From Myxococcales bacterium (GTDB lineage Bacteria; Lernaellota; Lernaellaia; Lernaellales; Lernaellaceae), in contig JAAYVF010000027.1 of the NCBI GenBank assembly GCA_012517325.1, positions 18,653-82,652 on the forward strand: a stretch of DNA of 64,000 nucleotides, in the 5' to 3' direction. Position numbers and translations under genes: made by a program. The notes under the pieces are model-generated. The model saw only the letters and a program-made list of their open reading frames with translations. It had not been told where the DNA came from and did not search any database. Within the stretch, counting starts at the first letter, position 1. Each line of letters starts with the position of its first letter. Shown here piece by piece: positions 1-7,702 of the stretch.

Positions 1-357
1 AACGCGCGCGTGCAGGAATGCATCAAGGAACCGAAAAAGACGTCCGAGATTCCGGATATCATGACCCAGAGCTACACCACCTACGGCATGCAGTCGTTCG
101 ACATGAGCCTGATGCAACTGGTCCGCGACAAATTGATCACGGTCGAGGCCGCGTTGCAGAACGCCACCAACCCCGGCGACTTCAAGCTGCGCTTGCAAGG
201 CGTTTCCGGCGCCGATGAAGCGCGTTTCGACGAGTATAGCGAAGGCGTGGAGAAAAAGAAGAAAGGGCCCGGCGGCGGCGGAACCGGCGGCGGCGGCGGA
301 GCCGGCGGTCAGAAGGGCGGCAATTTCGGCGACCTGATCGAGCGCTTTTCGGAGTAA
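1..357 (+). CDS. Twitching motility ATPase PilT/PilU family, C-terminal fragment
   Basis: The reading frame is open from the first base, so the gene starts outside the window and only about 118 C-terminal residues are visible. The stretch SYTTYGMQSFDMSLMQL, followed by LITVEAALQNATNPGDFKLR, matches the C-terminal part of PilT-family retraction ATPases, the hexameric motors that depolymerise type IV pili at the inner membrane. The Walker motifs lie upstream and cannot be checked. After the usual family end, LRLQGVSG, there is an extra tail of about 45 residues containing Lys-rich and almost pure Gly runs and ending NFGDLIERFSE, which PilT proteins normally lack. PilT versus the paralogue PilU cannot be decided from this fragment. 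The stop codon is 6 bases before the next gene, suggesting co-transcription. Confidence 0.85.
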   Translation, partial: NARVQECIKEPKKTSEIPDIMTQSYTTYGMQSFDMSLMQLVRDKLITVEAALQNATNPGDFKLRLQGVSGADEARFDEYSEGVEKKKKGPGGGGTGGGGGAGGQKGGNFGDLIERFSE

Positions 358-363
358 CGCGGA

Positions 364-1269
364 TTGTTCGCCACGCTTAAACCCATCGTGCTTTCTATGC
401 GGCCCCGGCAGTGGGTCAAGAATTTCATGATTTTCCCGGCGCTGGTTTTTTCGGGCGGCATCTTCGACCCGATCAGCCAGATCGTCTGCCTGGGCGGGTT
501 CGTGGTGTTTTGCCTCGTCTCCGGCGCGGTGTATCTGTACAACGACCTGGCCGACGTCGAGCGCGATCGTAACCACCCGGTCAAACGTTTGCGGCCGATC
601 GCCTCGGGCGCGTTACCGGAAAAAACGGCGGCGGCGGCGATCAAGTGGATTCTCGGCCTGGCTTTCGGGCTGGCCTTCGCGTTGAATTTGATTTCCACGA
701 AAGTCGGTTTCGATTTCGCGCTGATTTGCCTGCTCTACCTGCTCATGCAGGTGGCGTATTCCAACCGGCTCAAGCACGTGGTGATTCTCGACGTGATGTG
801 CATCGCGGCGGGATTCGATCTGCGCGTGCTGGCCGGCGCGGCGCTGCTCAACGTGCCGGCGAGTTTCTGGCTGGTCGTCTGCATGACGCTGCTGGCGCTG
901 TTTTTGGGTTTCGGCAAGCGGCGGCACGAGTTGACGCTGCTGACGGACGGCGCCGGCAGCCACCGCAAGATCCTCGCGGAATACAACCTGACGTTTCTCG
1001 ACCAGATGATCGCCGTGGTGACGGCTTCGACCGTGCTGGCCTACAGCCTGTATACGCTCAGCGAGGACACCCTGGCGCATTTCGGCCCGCGCGCGCATTA
1101 CCTGCCGCTGACCATTCCCTTCGTGCTCTACGGCATCTTCCGCTACCTCTACCTGGTGCACCAGAAAGACAGCGGCGGCAGTCCGACCAAGGCGCTGCTG
1201 AACGACCCGCCCATTCTGATCAACATCGGGCTCTGGTTCGTAACCGTGGTTGCGGTGCTGTATTACTGA
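364..1269 (+). CDS. UbiA-family prenyltransferase, decaprenyl-phosphate phosphoribosyltransferase-like
   Basis: This 301-residue polytopic membrane protein has the UbiA pattern: MRPRQWVKN near the N terminus, the first Asp-rich motif YNDLADVERDRNHP and the KRLRPIASG segment. That combination is typical of the subgroup that transfers phosphoribosyl from PRPP to polyprenyl phosphate (DPPR synthase type), rather than quinone-making UbiA enzymes. I infer a role in making a lipid-linked sugar for envelope glycans; the exact donor and acceptor cannot be read from sequence. Around eight hydrophobic segments are present. I start it at TTG 364, 9 bases after a GGAG at 351-354; an in-frame ATG at 397 is a possible shorter start. 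Confidence 0.8.
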   Translation: MFATLKPIVLSMRPRQWVKNFMIFPALVFSGGIFDPISQIVCLGGFVVFCLVSGAVYLYNDLADVERDRNHPVKRLRPIASGALPEKTAAAAIKWILGLAFGLAFALNLISTKVGFDFALICLLYLLMQVAYSNRLKHVVILDVMCIAAGFDLRVLAGAALLNVPASFWLVVCMTLLALFLGFGKRRHELTLLTDGAGSHRKILAEYNLTFLDQMIAVVTASTVLAYSLYTLSEDTLAHFGPRAHYLPLTIPFVLYGIFRYLYLVHQKDSGGSPTKALLNDPPILINIGLWFVTVVAVLYY

Positions 1270-1296
1270 AAAGCATCTCCGGGGCGCCGGTCGGTC

Positions 1297-1920
1297 TCAG
1301 ATGATTCCCAGCCAGTCGTGAAACAGGAAGTACGTGCGGCCGATCAGCAGACTGATGCGGGCCATCACCGTGTAGCCGAAGGCCGCGCCGAAGGCGATCA
1401 TCAGGAAGAGAACCCCGACCTTAGCGCCGTAGCCCACCAGGCCGCGGTGCTCGGCCGAAAAATAAAAATAGACGAGCGTGGAAAGCACGCCCACGACGAT
1501 GATGATGTGGTTGAGGTTGTTGAGCGGCAGAAACGTCGCCTGCACCTGCGGCAGCACCATGCCGTGGATCGCGCCGGTCACGCCAAGCCCCGCCGAGATC
1601 CCCATCGTGAAAGCGATGGCGACCCGCGACAGGTAGGCGATGCGCGGGATCATGCGCGTCAGCATCAGCAGGCCGAGAAACGCGGGAAAGAGCAGCAGGT
1701 AGCGGTCGAGGCCGGATTTCTGCGCCCAGCCGTCCACCAGCATCGGCTTGACGTCGAAGAAAAGCACGTAAATCAGCCAGAACCCGGCCGACAAGCCGAT
1801 GTAGACGTGCTCGGCCAGCTTGTAGACCGGGTTGTCCTTGTACAGGAACGACATGATGGCCAGCGTGAAAAACGCCGCCATCCAGATCCCGAAGGTGGTC
1901 GCGAAACCGCTCGGTTCCAT
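1297..1920 (-). CDS. Polytopic membrane protein of unknown function (cassette gene 4)
   Basis: The 207-residue product is strongly hydrophobic, with about six predicted membrane segments, and starts MEPSGFATTFGIWMAAFF with no cleavable signal. I do not recognise a family. Its ATG overlaps the stop of the preceding gene by one base, so the two are almost certainly translationally coupled. It is the last gene of a minus-strand run of four small membrane-protein genes (4433 to 1297). Short charged loops such as YKDNPVYKLAEH and the motif RMIPRIAYLSR lie between hydrophobic stretches. No catalytic motif is visible. An integral subunit of a membrane complex formed by the four products is inference from packing only. 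Confidence 0.7.
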   Translation of the reverse strand: MEPSGFATTFGIWMAAFFTLAIMSFLYKDNPVYKLAEHVYIGLSAGFWLIYVLFFDVKPMLVDGWAQKSGLDRYLLLFPAFLGLLMLTRMIPRIAYLSRVAIAFTMGISAGLGVTGAIHGMVLPQVQATFLPLNNLNHIIIVVGVLSTLVYFYFSAEHRGLVGYGAKVGVLFLMIAFGAAFGYTVMARISLLIGRTYFLFHDWLGII

Positions 1921-2762
1921 TACCGCCTCCGTTCCGCCCGGCGCAACAGGACGAACGTGACGTTGCCCATCACGATCAGCCCCAGAATCGCCAGGTGCAC
2001 CCAGGATTGCGCCGGCATCGCCAGAAGGCCGAGACCGGGCAGCTTTTCGAGTGTTTCGTATTCCGCCGCGCCGCGCATGCCGCCCAGCAGGCCGACCAAT
2101 TGCTTCGCCTGCAGGTAGTTGTAGTAGTCCGGCGCGCCCACCGCCGTCGTGCCGATGACGATCTTCACCCCGTAGCGCGCCTGGGCGAACTGGATCCACA
2201 ATTCCGGCGTCGCGCCGTGGGCCAGCGCGACGACGGCCGCCATCTGGTCGTAATTGTGGATGTCCTTCATCAGCGGCAGTTGGTCGAGCGGCGTGCCGCG
2301 GTAATCGACCGCGAACAGGTCGCGGATTTCACGGCCCAACGAGACGATCACTGCCTGCTGGCCGGGCCGGTAGCCGAGATTGACGTAATCGACGCCGTAG
2401 GTTTTGCCGTCGCGCGCCGCCGCTTCTTCCAGGGCCTGCATCCCGAGCGGTAGCCCGATGGCCAGTTCGCCGGTCAGCAGCACGCGCAGGTTTTTACGGA
2501 AAAACTGGTGCAGCATCGCCACCAGCATCGGTTGCAGTTCGGGCATCGAGGTGGCGTCGTAGTCGATGGAGATCAGTACCACGCCGCCGGCGGGAATCGC
2601 CTCGAGAAAGTCGTAGGCCTGCTTCACCTCGGCGGAGACCTGCACCGGGCTGGTCAGCTTGAGCAGCATCGGAATGCTGACCACGACGAAGACCAGCAGG
2701 AAGATCAGCCGCCGATCGACGTTGTTGATCCGGTGCAGAAAGGTGGCGCGTTCGCCGCTCAC
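1920..2762 (-). CDS. Membrane-anchored protein with extracytoplasmic domain, unknown function (cassette gene 3)
   Basis: This 280-residue protein has one hydrophobic segment near the N terminus (about residues 18-35), a soluble domain of roughly 210 residues, and a second hydrophobic segment close to the C terminus followed by LLRRAERRR. The soluble domain alternates predicted strands and helices (GGVVLISIDYD, LRVLLTGELA, QAVIVSLGREI, VKIVIGTTAVGAPDYYNYL), which resembles a Rossmann-like or flavodoxin-like alpha/beta fold, although no nucleotide-binding loop is obvious. Its ATG overlaps the stop of the upstream gene by 4 bases. I do not know the family. The topology suggests a periplasm-facing domain held between two membrane helices. 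Confidence 0.7.
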   Translation of the reverse strand: MSGERATFLHRINNVDRRLIFLLVFVVVSIPMLLKLTSPVQVSAEVKQAYDFLEAIPAGGVVLISIDYDATSMPELQPMLVAMLHQFFRKNLRVLLTGELAIGLPLGMQALEEAAARDGKTYGVDYVNLGYRPGQQAVIVSLGREIRDLFAVDYRGTPLDQLPLMKDIHNYDQMAAVVALAHGATPELWIQFAQARYGVKIVIGTTAVGAPDYYNYLQAKQLVGLLGGMRGAAEYETLEKLPGLGLLAMPAQSWVHLAILGLIVMGNVTFVLLRRAERRR

Positions 2763-3391
2763 GAGATGTAGCTCCTCTCAATGCCCAGAATGATGCGGAT
2801 CGAGGTCGCCGCCGCGCCGAGGTAGGCGCCGATCATGATGCCGCGCTTGGCGCCGATCTGCGGTACATTCATGATCCAGTCGGAGATTTCCGGGAACCGC
2901 GACCAGATTTGCTCGCCCACCGGCACGCGGCCGAGCATGACCAGCGCCGCCGAAAGCAGCAGCATCGTCGCCGCGACGTTCCGCACCCGGAAGGCGCGGT
3001 AGGCGGCCGACGCGATGAAAAACGACAGGATGGCGAACATCGTGCCCTGCAGTGGCACGATCATGTACAGGTAGACGTACATGAACGGGCTGTCGAGGTG
3101 GAAGGGCGAGCCGTTACGCGCCTGCCCGATGATGCCGGTGATCAGCGCCAGCAGGCACGACGCCAACAGCACCGCCGCGTAGCCCCAGCCGGGCCGGCGA
3201 TGCACGACCTTCTGCAGGTTGACGCGCAGCAGGCTTTCCACGCCGACGACCATCGAAATGCCGATGACGATGGCGAACCACGACAGCGTCAGTTGCTCGA
3301 TGTCGCCCAGCGGACCGCGCGGAAAATAAAAGGCCAGCACGATGAACGCGCCGGTCACGAAGGTGATGATCAGTGGCACCCGCTGTTTCAT
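2759..3391 (-). CDS. Polytopic membrane protein of unknown function (cassette gene 2)
   Basis: The 210-residue product begins MKQRVPLIITFVTGAFIVLAF and contains about six hydrophobic segments with short loops. No enzyme motif is visible and I do not recognise the family. It follows the first cassette gene after a 10-base gap and overlaps the next gene by 4 bases, so it sits in the middle of a compact operon. The conserved-looking segment FPEISDWIMNVPQIGAKRG between two hydrophobic stretches may be a functional loop. Together with the polytopic product of the last cassette gene it could form the membrane core of a complex; that is inference. Confidence 0.7.
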   Translation of the reverse strand: MKQRVPLIITFVTGAFIVLAFYFPRGPLGDIEQLTLSWFAIVIGISMVVGVESLLRVNLQKVVHRRPGWGYAAVLLASCLLALITGIIGQARNGSPFHLDSPFMYVYLYMIVPLQGTMFAILSFFIASAAYRAFRVRNVAATMLLLSAALVMLGRVPVGEQIWSRFPEISDWIMNVPQIGAKRGIMIGAYLGAAATSIRIILGIERSYIS

Positions 3392-3401
3392 GGCCGCCGC
3401 T

Positions 3402-4433
3402 TCAACCTCCCGCGCCCGTTCCCGAACCGCTAAAAATCAGGGTCATGATCCGCAGGGCCGACGCCGCCCAGCCGTGCGGCGCGAGCGCCGCCGCCGTCGC
3501 CAGACCCGCGCCGATCAAGATGGCCCCGCCCAGCACGAGCTTGAGCACGTCTTGCGATTTGAGCGTGGCGAGCTGCACCGGGTCGCGCGACAAATAGCTG
3601 GCCGCCGCGTAAAGCTCCTCGCCGATTAGCGTGTAATCGCAGGCCGCCACGAGAAACGGTAGTTGCGAGGTCTGGTCGGTGCCGGCGATCTGAATCGCCC
3701 CGATCGAATTGCCGGTTTCGGCCATGACCAGCGCCTCGGCGGCGAACCAACCCTGCATGAACACCGCGCCGGGCTTCTCGCGCATCATGATGCCGTCCAC
3801 GCCCGCCGCGTAACCGAATTGATCGTAGGTCAGGTAGTTGACCTGGTCTTCCTGAAACAGATCCGGGCGCCCCGCCTCGAGGTAGGCCATCTTCACCGTT
3901 TCCTGCGCGGTCGGATGGACGATCGGGTCGGAACACGGCACCAGCAGCTTCGCCTGGTACTCCGCCACCAGCCGCGACACCCGCCGCAGAATCGACAGCG
4001 CCGCCAGTGTCGCCAACATGCTCATGTCGCCGATGCCCGGAATGAACAGCACCGGCTTGCCCATCTCCGTCGCGCGGCCCACCGCGTCGTCCACCGCCTC
4101 GAGCCCCGCGATCTTGCGGATGAACAGCGCGCCGCCCGCCCGTTTGGCGTGCCGGATGAAGAACAGAATCATCAGCGTCAGCGTGGCGATGATCACCAGC
4201 GATGGGAGGCGGTCCTTGGCGAACCAGGGCCCGGGTTTTTTCGCCTGGTCGGCCGGCTCGGCGGGTGATGCTTCGGGCGCCACCGCGGTCGGTTCCGCGG
4301 TCGCGGCGGTCGCTTCCGGCGCTGGCTCCGGCGTCGGCGGCACGGCGACCGGCGTCGCGTCCTGGGCGACGGCGAGCGAAGCCATCGTCAGAAGGATTGC
4401 CGCCGCGATCAGCCAAAAGATTGTTTTACGCAT
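3402..4433 (-). CDS. Signal-peptide-bearing membrane protein of unknown function (cassette gene 1)
   Basis: I start this at ATG 4433, which gives MRKTIFWLIAAAILLTMASLAVAQ, a clean signal peptide; the open frame upstream adds an implausible N terminus. The mature 320 residues begin with a Pro/Ala/Glu-rich linker, then a membrane helix (LVIIATLTLMILFFI), a cytoplasmic-type domain of about 190 residues (PVLFIPGIGDMSMLATL, KLLVPCSDPIVHPTAQETVKMAYLEAG, GNSIGAIQIAGTDQTSQLP) and a final hydrophobic segment. The domain is well structured and its motifs look conserved, but I cannot assign a reaction. It is the promoter-proximal gene of the four-gene minus-strand cassette. A leader of about 90 bases separates it from the end of the barrel-protein operon. 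Confidence 0.7.
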   Translation of the reverse strand: MRKTIFWLIAAAILLTMASLAVAQDATPVAVPPTPEPAPEATAATAEPTAVAPEASPAEPADQAKKPGPWFAKDRLPSLVIIATLTLMILFFIRHAKRAGGALFIRKIAGLEAVDDAVGRATEMGKPVLFIPGIGDMSMLATLAALSILRRVSRLVAEYQAKLLVPCSDPIVHPTAQETVKMAYLEAGRPDLFQEDQVNYLTYDQFGYAAGVDGIMMREKPGAVFMQGWFAAEALVMAETGNSIGAIQIAGTDQTSQLPFLVAACDYTLIGEELYAAASYLSRDPVQLATLKSQDVLKLVLGGAILIGAGLATAAALAPHGWAASALRIMTLIFSGSGTGAGG

Positions 4434-4523
4434 GTTTTGCGCGCACCCGCCGCTCTCGATTTGTCTTTGAATCCTTATAAAGGACGGCCCGCGGGAAAGC
4501 AAGAAGTTGCGGGGCCGCGGTCG

Positions 4524-5801
4524 TCAAAAATGGTATTCGAGGCTCAGGGAGCCGATGTGGTCCTCGAATTTGTTCGTCGAGCTCAGGGGGTCGTTCATGC
4601 GATAGAGGTAGCGCGCCTTGGTGTAGAGGCCGTACTTGAGGCGGACGGTCAGCCAGGCGGAGGTCAGGAACAGGCGGTCGATCCGGTCGGGTTGTCCCGG
4701 GATGGGATTCGTGGCCCGGGAGAAGGTCTTGTAAACGTACTCGTCGTACAACGACAGCGTGAAACGATCGTTCAGGCGCACCGAATAGAACACTTCCGCC
4801 TTGTGCTTGATGAAGCCGAATTCCGCGTCGATATCCAGCGAGCCCTGATCGCCTGATGAACGGCCGAAGTCGCCCGACATGTTTCCTGGCGAGGGCGAGG
4901 ACATCGGCGGGGGAGACGATCCCGGCGGCATCGGCGGCGACGGGCCGTCATGTTGCCTCGGGTCGGGTTGGGTCGGCGTCGGCGTCGGGGTCGGAGTGGG
5001 GGATCTGGAAGAGTCACTTGCCATATCGAACGGTTCGTAGTCGCTGTCGTCCACCTGATAGAGGTAAGCGCCCCGCAGGCAATGACGCTGGGCGAAAAAG
5101 GCATCCACTCCCGCTTCGACGGTGAAGCGGTCGCCTTTTTCGGGTGCGCGGGGTTTGAACGAATCGGCATCCCCCTCGCCGCCGACGTAAGCGAGGTAGT
5201 CGACGGAATAATAGGTGGAAACCAGGGGCGTCCAGGTATTGCGCAGTTCGACGAAACCCCCGTTCATGAAATAGTCGAGCGGATGGTTGTCGGGGTGGGA
5301 GGAGAGGATGTTTTCGTAACCGATCCGGCCTTCCAGCAGGCGGAAAATCGTGCGCTTGTATGCCAGGGTCGCCGCGTTGCGGACGAAATCGGACCAGAAA
5401 TCGTCGGGCGTCGAAAAATAGCGTGCGCTGTCCAGGACGCTGACGGTATTGGCGCCGAAGTTGAGCCCCAGATAGAGATTGGCATTGCCGACGTACCAGG
5501 GATCCTTGGAATGGTAGTAGGGCCAGTTGCCCAGGCCTTGCAGATCGAATTCCAGTTGCCACAGCCGGGCCCACGAGAGGCTCGTGTCGATCTTTGCGTC
5601 GACGCCCAGAATGAAATCCTCCCGGTGAAGATCGTCGTTTGCCCGGGCCTCGTTCAGGGAAAAATTCGAGTCGTACATTCCCGACAGACCCAACGAACCG
5701 CTCACCGGGAAGGGGGTTTTTTCCTCGTCGGCGGCGGTTGCGGCGACCGGCAGGACCAAGGCCGCGAGCAACCACAAAAAACAAGTCAGGTAGCGCATCA
5801 T
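4524..5801 (-). CDS. Outer-membrane beta-barrel protein with Pro/Thr-rich loop
   Basis: The 425-residue product has a signal peptide (ending near VAATAADEEK) and many alternating amphipathic strands, starting with VSGSLGLSGMYDSNFSL and ending SLEYHF, a C-terminal aromatic typical of proteins inserted by BamA. Roughly residues 260-315 form a Pro/Thr/Ser-rich low-complexity loop (repeated TP, then many PP and PS), which would be a long surface or periplasmic loop inserted between barrel strands. Its start overlaps the stop of the coiled-coil gene (ATGATG; ATG 5801 or 5798). As the last gene of the kinase-regulator operon it could be the channel or sensor whose state the system monitors; that is inference. 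Confidence 0.75.
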   Translation of the reverse strand: MMRYLTCFLWLLAALVLPVAATAADEEKTPFPVSGSLGLSGMYDSNFSLNEARANDDLHREDFILGVDAKIDTSLSWARLWQLEFDLQGLGNWPYYHSKDPWYVGNANLYLGLNFGANTVSVLDSARYFSTPDDFWSDFVRNAATLAYKRTIFRLLEGRIGYENILSSHPDNHPLDYFMNGGFVELRNTWTPLVSTYYSVDYLAYVGGEGDADSFKPRAPEKGDRFTVEAGVDAFFAQRHCLRGAYLYQVDDSDYEPFDMASDSSRSPTPTPTPTPTQPDPRQHDGPSPPMPPGSSPPPMSSPSPGNMSGDFGRSSGDQGSLDIDAEFGFIKHKAEVFYSVRLNDRFTLSLYDEYVYKTFSRATNPIPGQPDRIDRLFLTSAWLTVRLKYGLYTKARYLYRMNDPLSSTNKFEDHIGSLSLEYHF

Positions 5802-6310
5802 GGCGTTCCGCCTTCGTGTTGCCGCAGGGCATCGGCTTTCTTTTGGTATTGAGCGAAAATATTTTTCAACCGCTCCTTCTCCCGTAACAGCTCGCCGCGC
5901 GAGTCGGTTTGCTGTTTCAGCAATTTTTCCTGTTGTTGAATGCGCTCGGTCAGCTCGTGCTTGCGCTGGAGCGTTTGGGAATCGCGGCCTTGCTGCATTT
6001 CCGACAAATCCTGGAGAACTTCCTTTTGCGTGTGCAACGATTGCAGGATTTGCTGGTTCTGGTCGATCGCGAGAGTAAGCTTTGTTTCCTCGCGGCTCAA
6101 TTCGTCCAGGCGGTCCGCGATGATTTCGGCCTTTTCCTGGATGTCCTCGGGTCCGTCCAGCGGACGGATGACGATGGCCGCGTCGATGCTCTTCAGCCGG
6201 CGCCAGGCGTCGGCCGCGTCCGCCGGATCGTCACTTGCCCAGACCACTCCCGCGGCCGCGAGCAGCGCGGCGGTCAGCAACGCCAGCACGGCGACCCGGG
6301 AGGCGGACAT
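5798..6310 (-). CDS. Periplasmic coiled-coil protein
   Basis: This 170-residue protein has a signal peptide (MSASRVAVLALLTAALLAAAGVVWA) followed by an almost entirely helical, Gln/Glu/Lys-rich mature chain from about residue 55 to the end, with heptad-like spacing of Leu and Ile (LDELSREETKLTLAIDQNQ, LLKQQTDSRGELLREKERL). This predicts a long periplasmic coiled coil. No enzyme domain is present. It overlaps the regulator gene's stop by one base and the barrel gene's start by four, so the three are one transcription unit. By analogy with periplasmic adaptor or tethering coiled coils it may connect the barrel with the sensor kinase, but the sequence shows only the fold. Confidence 0.75.
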   Translation of the reverse strand: MSASRVAVLALLTAALLAAAGVVWASDDPADAADAWRRLKSIDAAIVIRPLDGPEDIQEKAEIIADRLDELSREETKLTLAIDQNQQILQSLHTQKEVLQDLSEMQQGRDSQTLQRKHELTERIQQQEKLLKQQTDSRGELLREKERLKNIFAQYQKKADALRQHEGGTP

Positions 6311-7689
6311 CAGTCGGTGACTCCGAATTTTTCCAGCTTGTAGCGAAAACGGTTCCGGTCGATGCCCAGCATTTTGGCGGCTTTGGCCTTGATCCGGCCG
6401 GATCGTTCGTAGCCGTGCAGGATCAAGCGCCGCTCGAAGTTCTCCATTTCCTCGTCGAAATTCACGTCCGAATCGGGCAGGCAGACGTACGAGGCGGAGG
6501 GGGGCAAAAACGTCGGCGGCAGGTGGGACAGATTGATCGGCGCGCCGGCCGCCAGGATGGTGGCCCGCTCGATGACGTTACGCAATTCGCGGACGTTTCC
6601 CGGCCAGTTGTAGTCCATCAGCGAATCCATCGCGCGCGGCGTCAGGCCCGGCGCCTGCCGTTCCTGCCGCTGGGCTTGCCGTTTGATGAAGGCCTCCACC
6701 AACAAGGGGATGTCCTCCTTGCGGCTGCGCAACGGCGGCAACTCCATCGTGAAAATGTTGAGCCGGTAGAACAGATCCTCGCGGAACTCGCCGTCCCGGA
6801 TGGCCTTCGGCAGGTTTTTGTTGGTCGCGGAAATGATGCGGATGTCCACCTTGAGGGTCCGCGAACCGCCGACCCGCTCGAATTCCTTTTCTTGAATCGC
6901 GCGCAGCAGCTTGGTTTGGAACGGCACCGGGATCTCGCCCACTTCATCGAGAAAAAAGGTGCCCTGATCCGCCAGCTCGAAGCGCCCGAGCTTGCGTTCG
7001 ATCGCGCCGGTGAACGCGCCCTTCTCGTGGCCGAACAGTTCGCTTTCCAGCACGCCGCCGGCGTAGGTCGCGCAATGGACGCTGACGAACGGCCCCTTGG
7101 CCCGGCCGCTCTTGGCGTGAATGGCGCGCGCGACCAGTTCCTTGCCGGTGCCGCTTTCACCCAGGATCAGCACCGTGGCGTCGGTCGGCGCGACCTTGTC
7201 GATCGTTTCAAACACCCGCTGCATGGGCTGGCTTTTGCCGATGATTTCGCCCAGGCCGTGTCGATAGGCGTCATCCGCCTCCAGGGTGCTGACCCGCGCG
7301 TCCAGGCGCTCCATCCGCCGGGCGAGTTCCCGCTGCGCCACGGCCTTCTGGAATTTGACCTGCAACTCGCCGTTGTCGAGCGGTTTGGTGATGAAATCGA
7401 AGGCGCCGATTTTCATCGCTTCCACCGCCGCCTCGACGCTGCCGTAGGCCGTCACCACGATGACGACCACCTCCGGCCACCGTTCCCGCGCCTGGCGCAG
7501 CAACTGCATGCCGTCCACTTTCGGCATTTTCAAGTCGGTGACGAGAACGTCGACGGGCCGTTCCTCCAGAAACCGCAAGGCCTGTGCGCCGTCGTAGACC
7601 GCGTGGGCCGCGTGGCCGCGCCGCTCGACGAGCGCGCAGAGCGTATCGGTTGCCGTTTTGTTGTCGTCCGCGATCAGAAATTCGGCCAT
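6310..7689 (-). CDS. NtrC-family sigma-54-dependent response regulator
   Basis: The 459-residue protein has the three classical parts. Residues 1-115 are a receiver domain with acidic D8/D9, phosphoacceptor D52 (VTDLKMP) and K102. Residues about 150-380 are a sigma-54-interacting AAA+ domain with Walker A GESGTGKE (177-184), an intact GAFTGA loop (224-229) and Walker B GTFFLDE. The last 45 residues are a Fis-type helix-turn-helix (AAKMLGIDRNRFRYKLEKFG). It should therefore activate sigma-54 promoters when phosphorylated by the kinase encoded 13 bases upstream. A near-consensus sigma-54 promoter lies at 9407-9422 just beyond the kinase gene, a natural candidate target. Confidence 0.95.
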   Translation of the reverse strand: MAEFLIADDNKTATDTLCALVERRGHAAHAVYDGAQALRFLEERPVDVLVTDLKMPKVDGMQLLRQARERWPEVVVIVVTAYGSVEAAVEAMKIGAFDFITKPLDNGELQVKFQKAVAQRELARRMERLDARVSTLEADDAYRHGLGEIIGKSQPMQRVFETIDKVAPTDATVLILGESGTGKELVARAIHAKSGRAKGPFVSVHCATYAGGVLESELFGHEKGAFTGAIERKLGRFELADQGTFFLDEVGEIPVPFQTKLLRAIQEKEFERVGGSRTLKVDIRIISATNKNLPKAIRDGEFREDLFYRLNIFTMELPPLRSRKEDIPLLVEAFIKRQAQRQERQAPGLTPRAMDSLMDYNWPGNVRELRNVIERATILAAGAPINLSHLPPTFLPPSASYVCLPDSDVNFDEEMENFERRLILHGYERSGRIKAKAAKMLGIDRNRFRYKLEKFGVTD

Positions 7690-7702
7690 GATTGCCCGCC
7701 TT

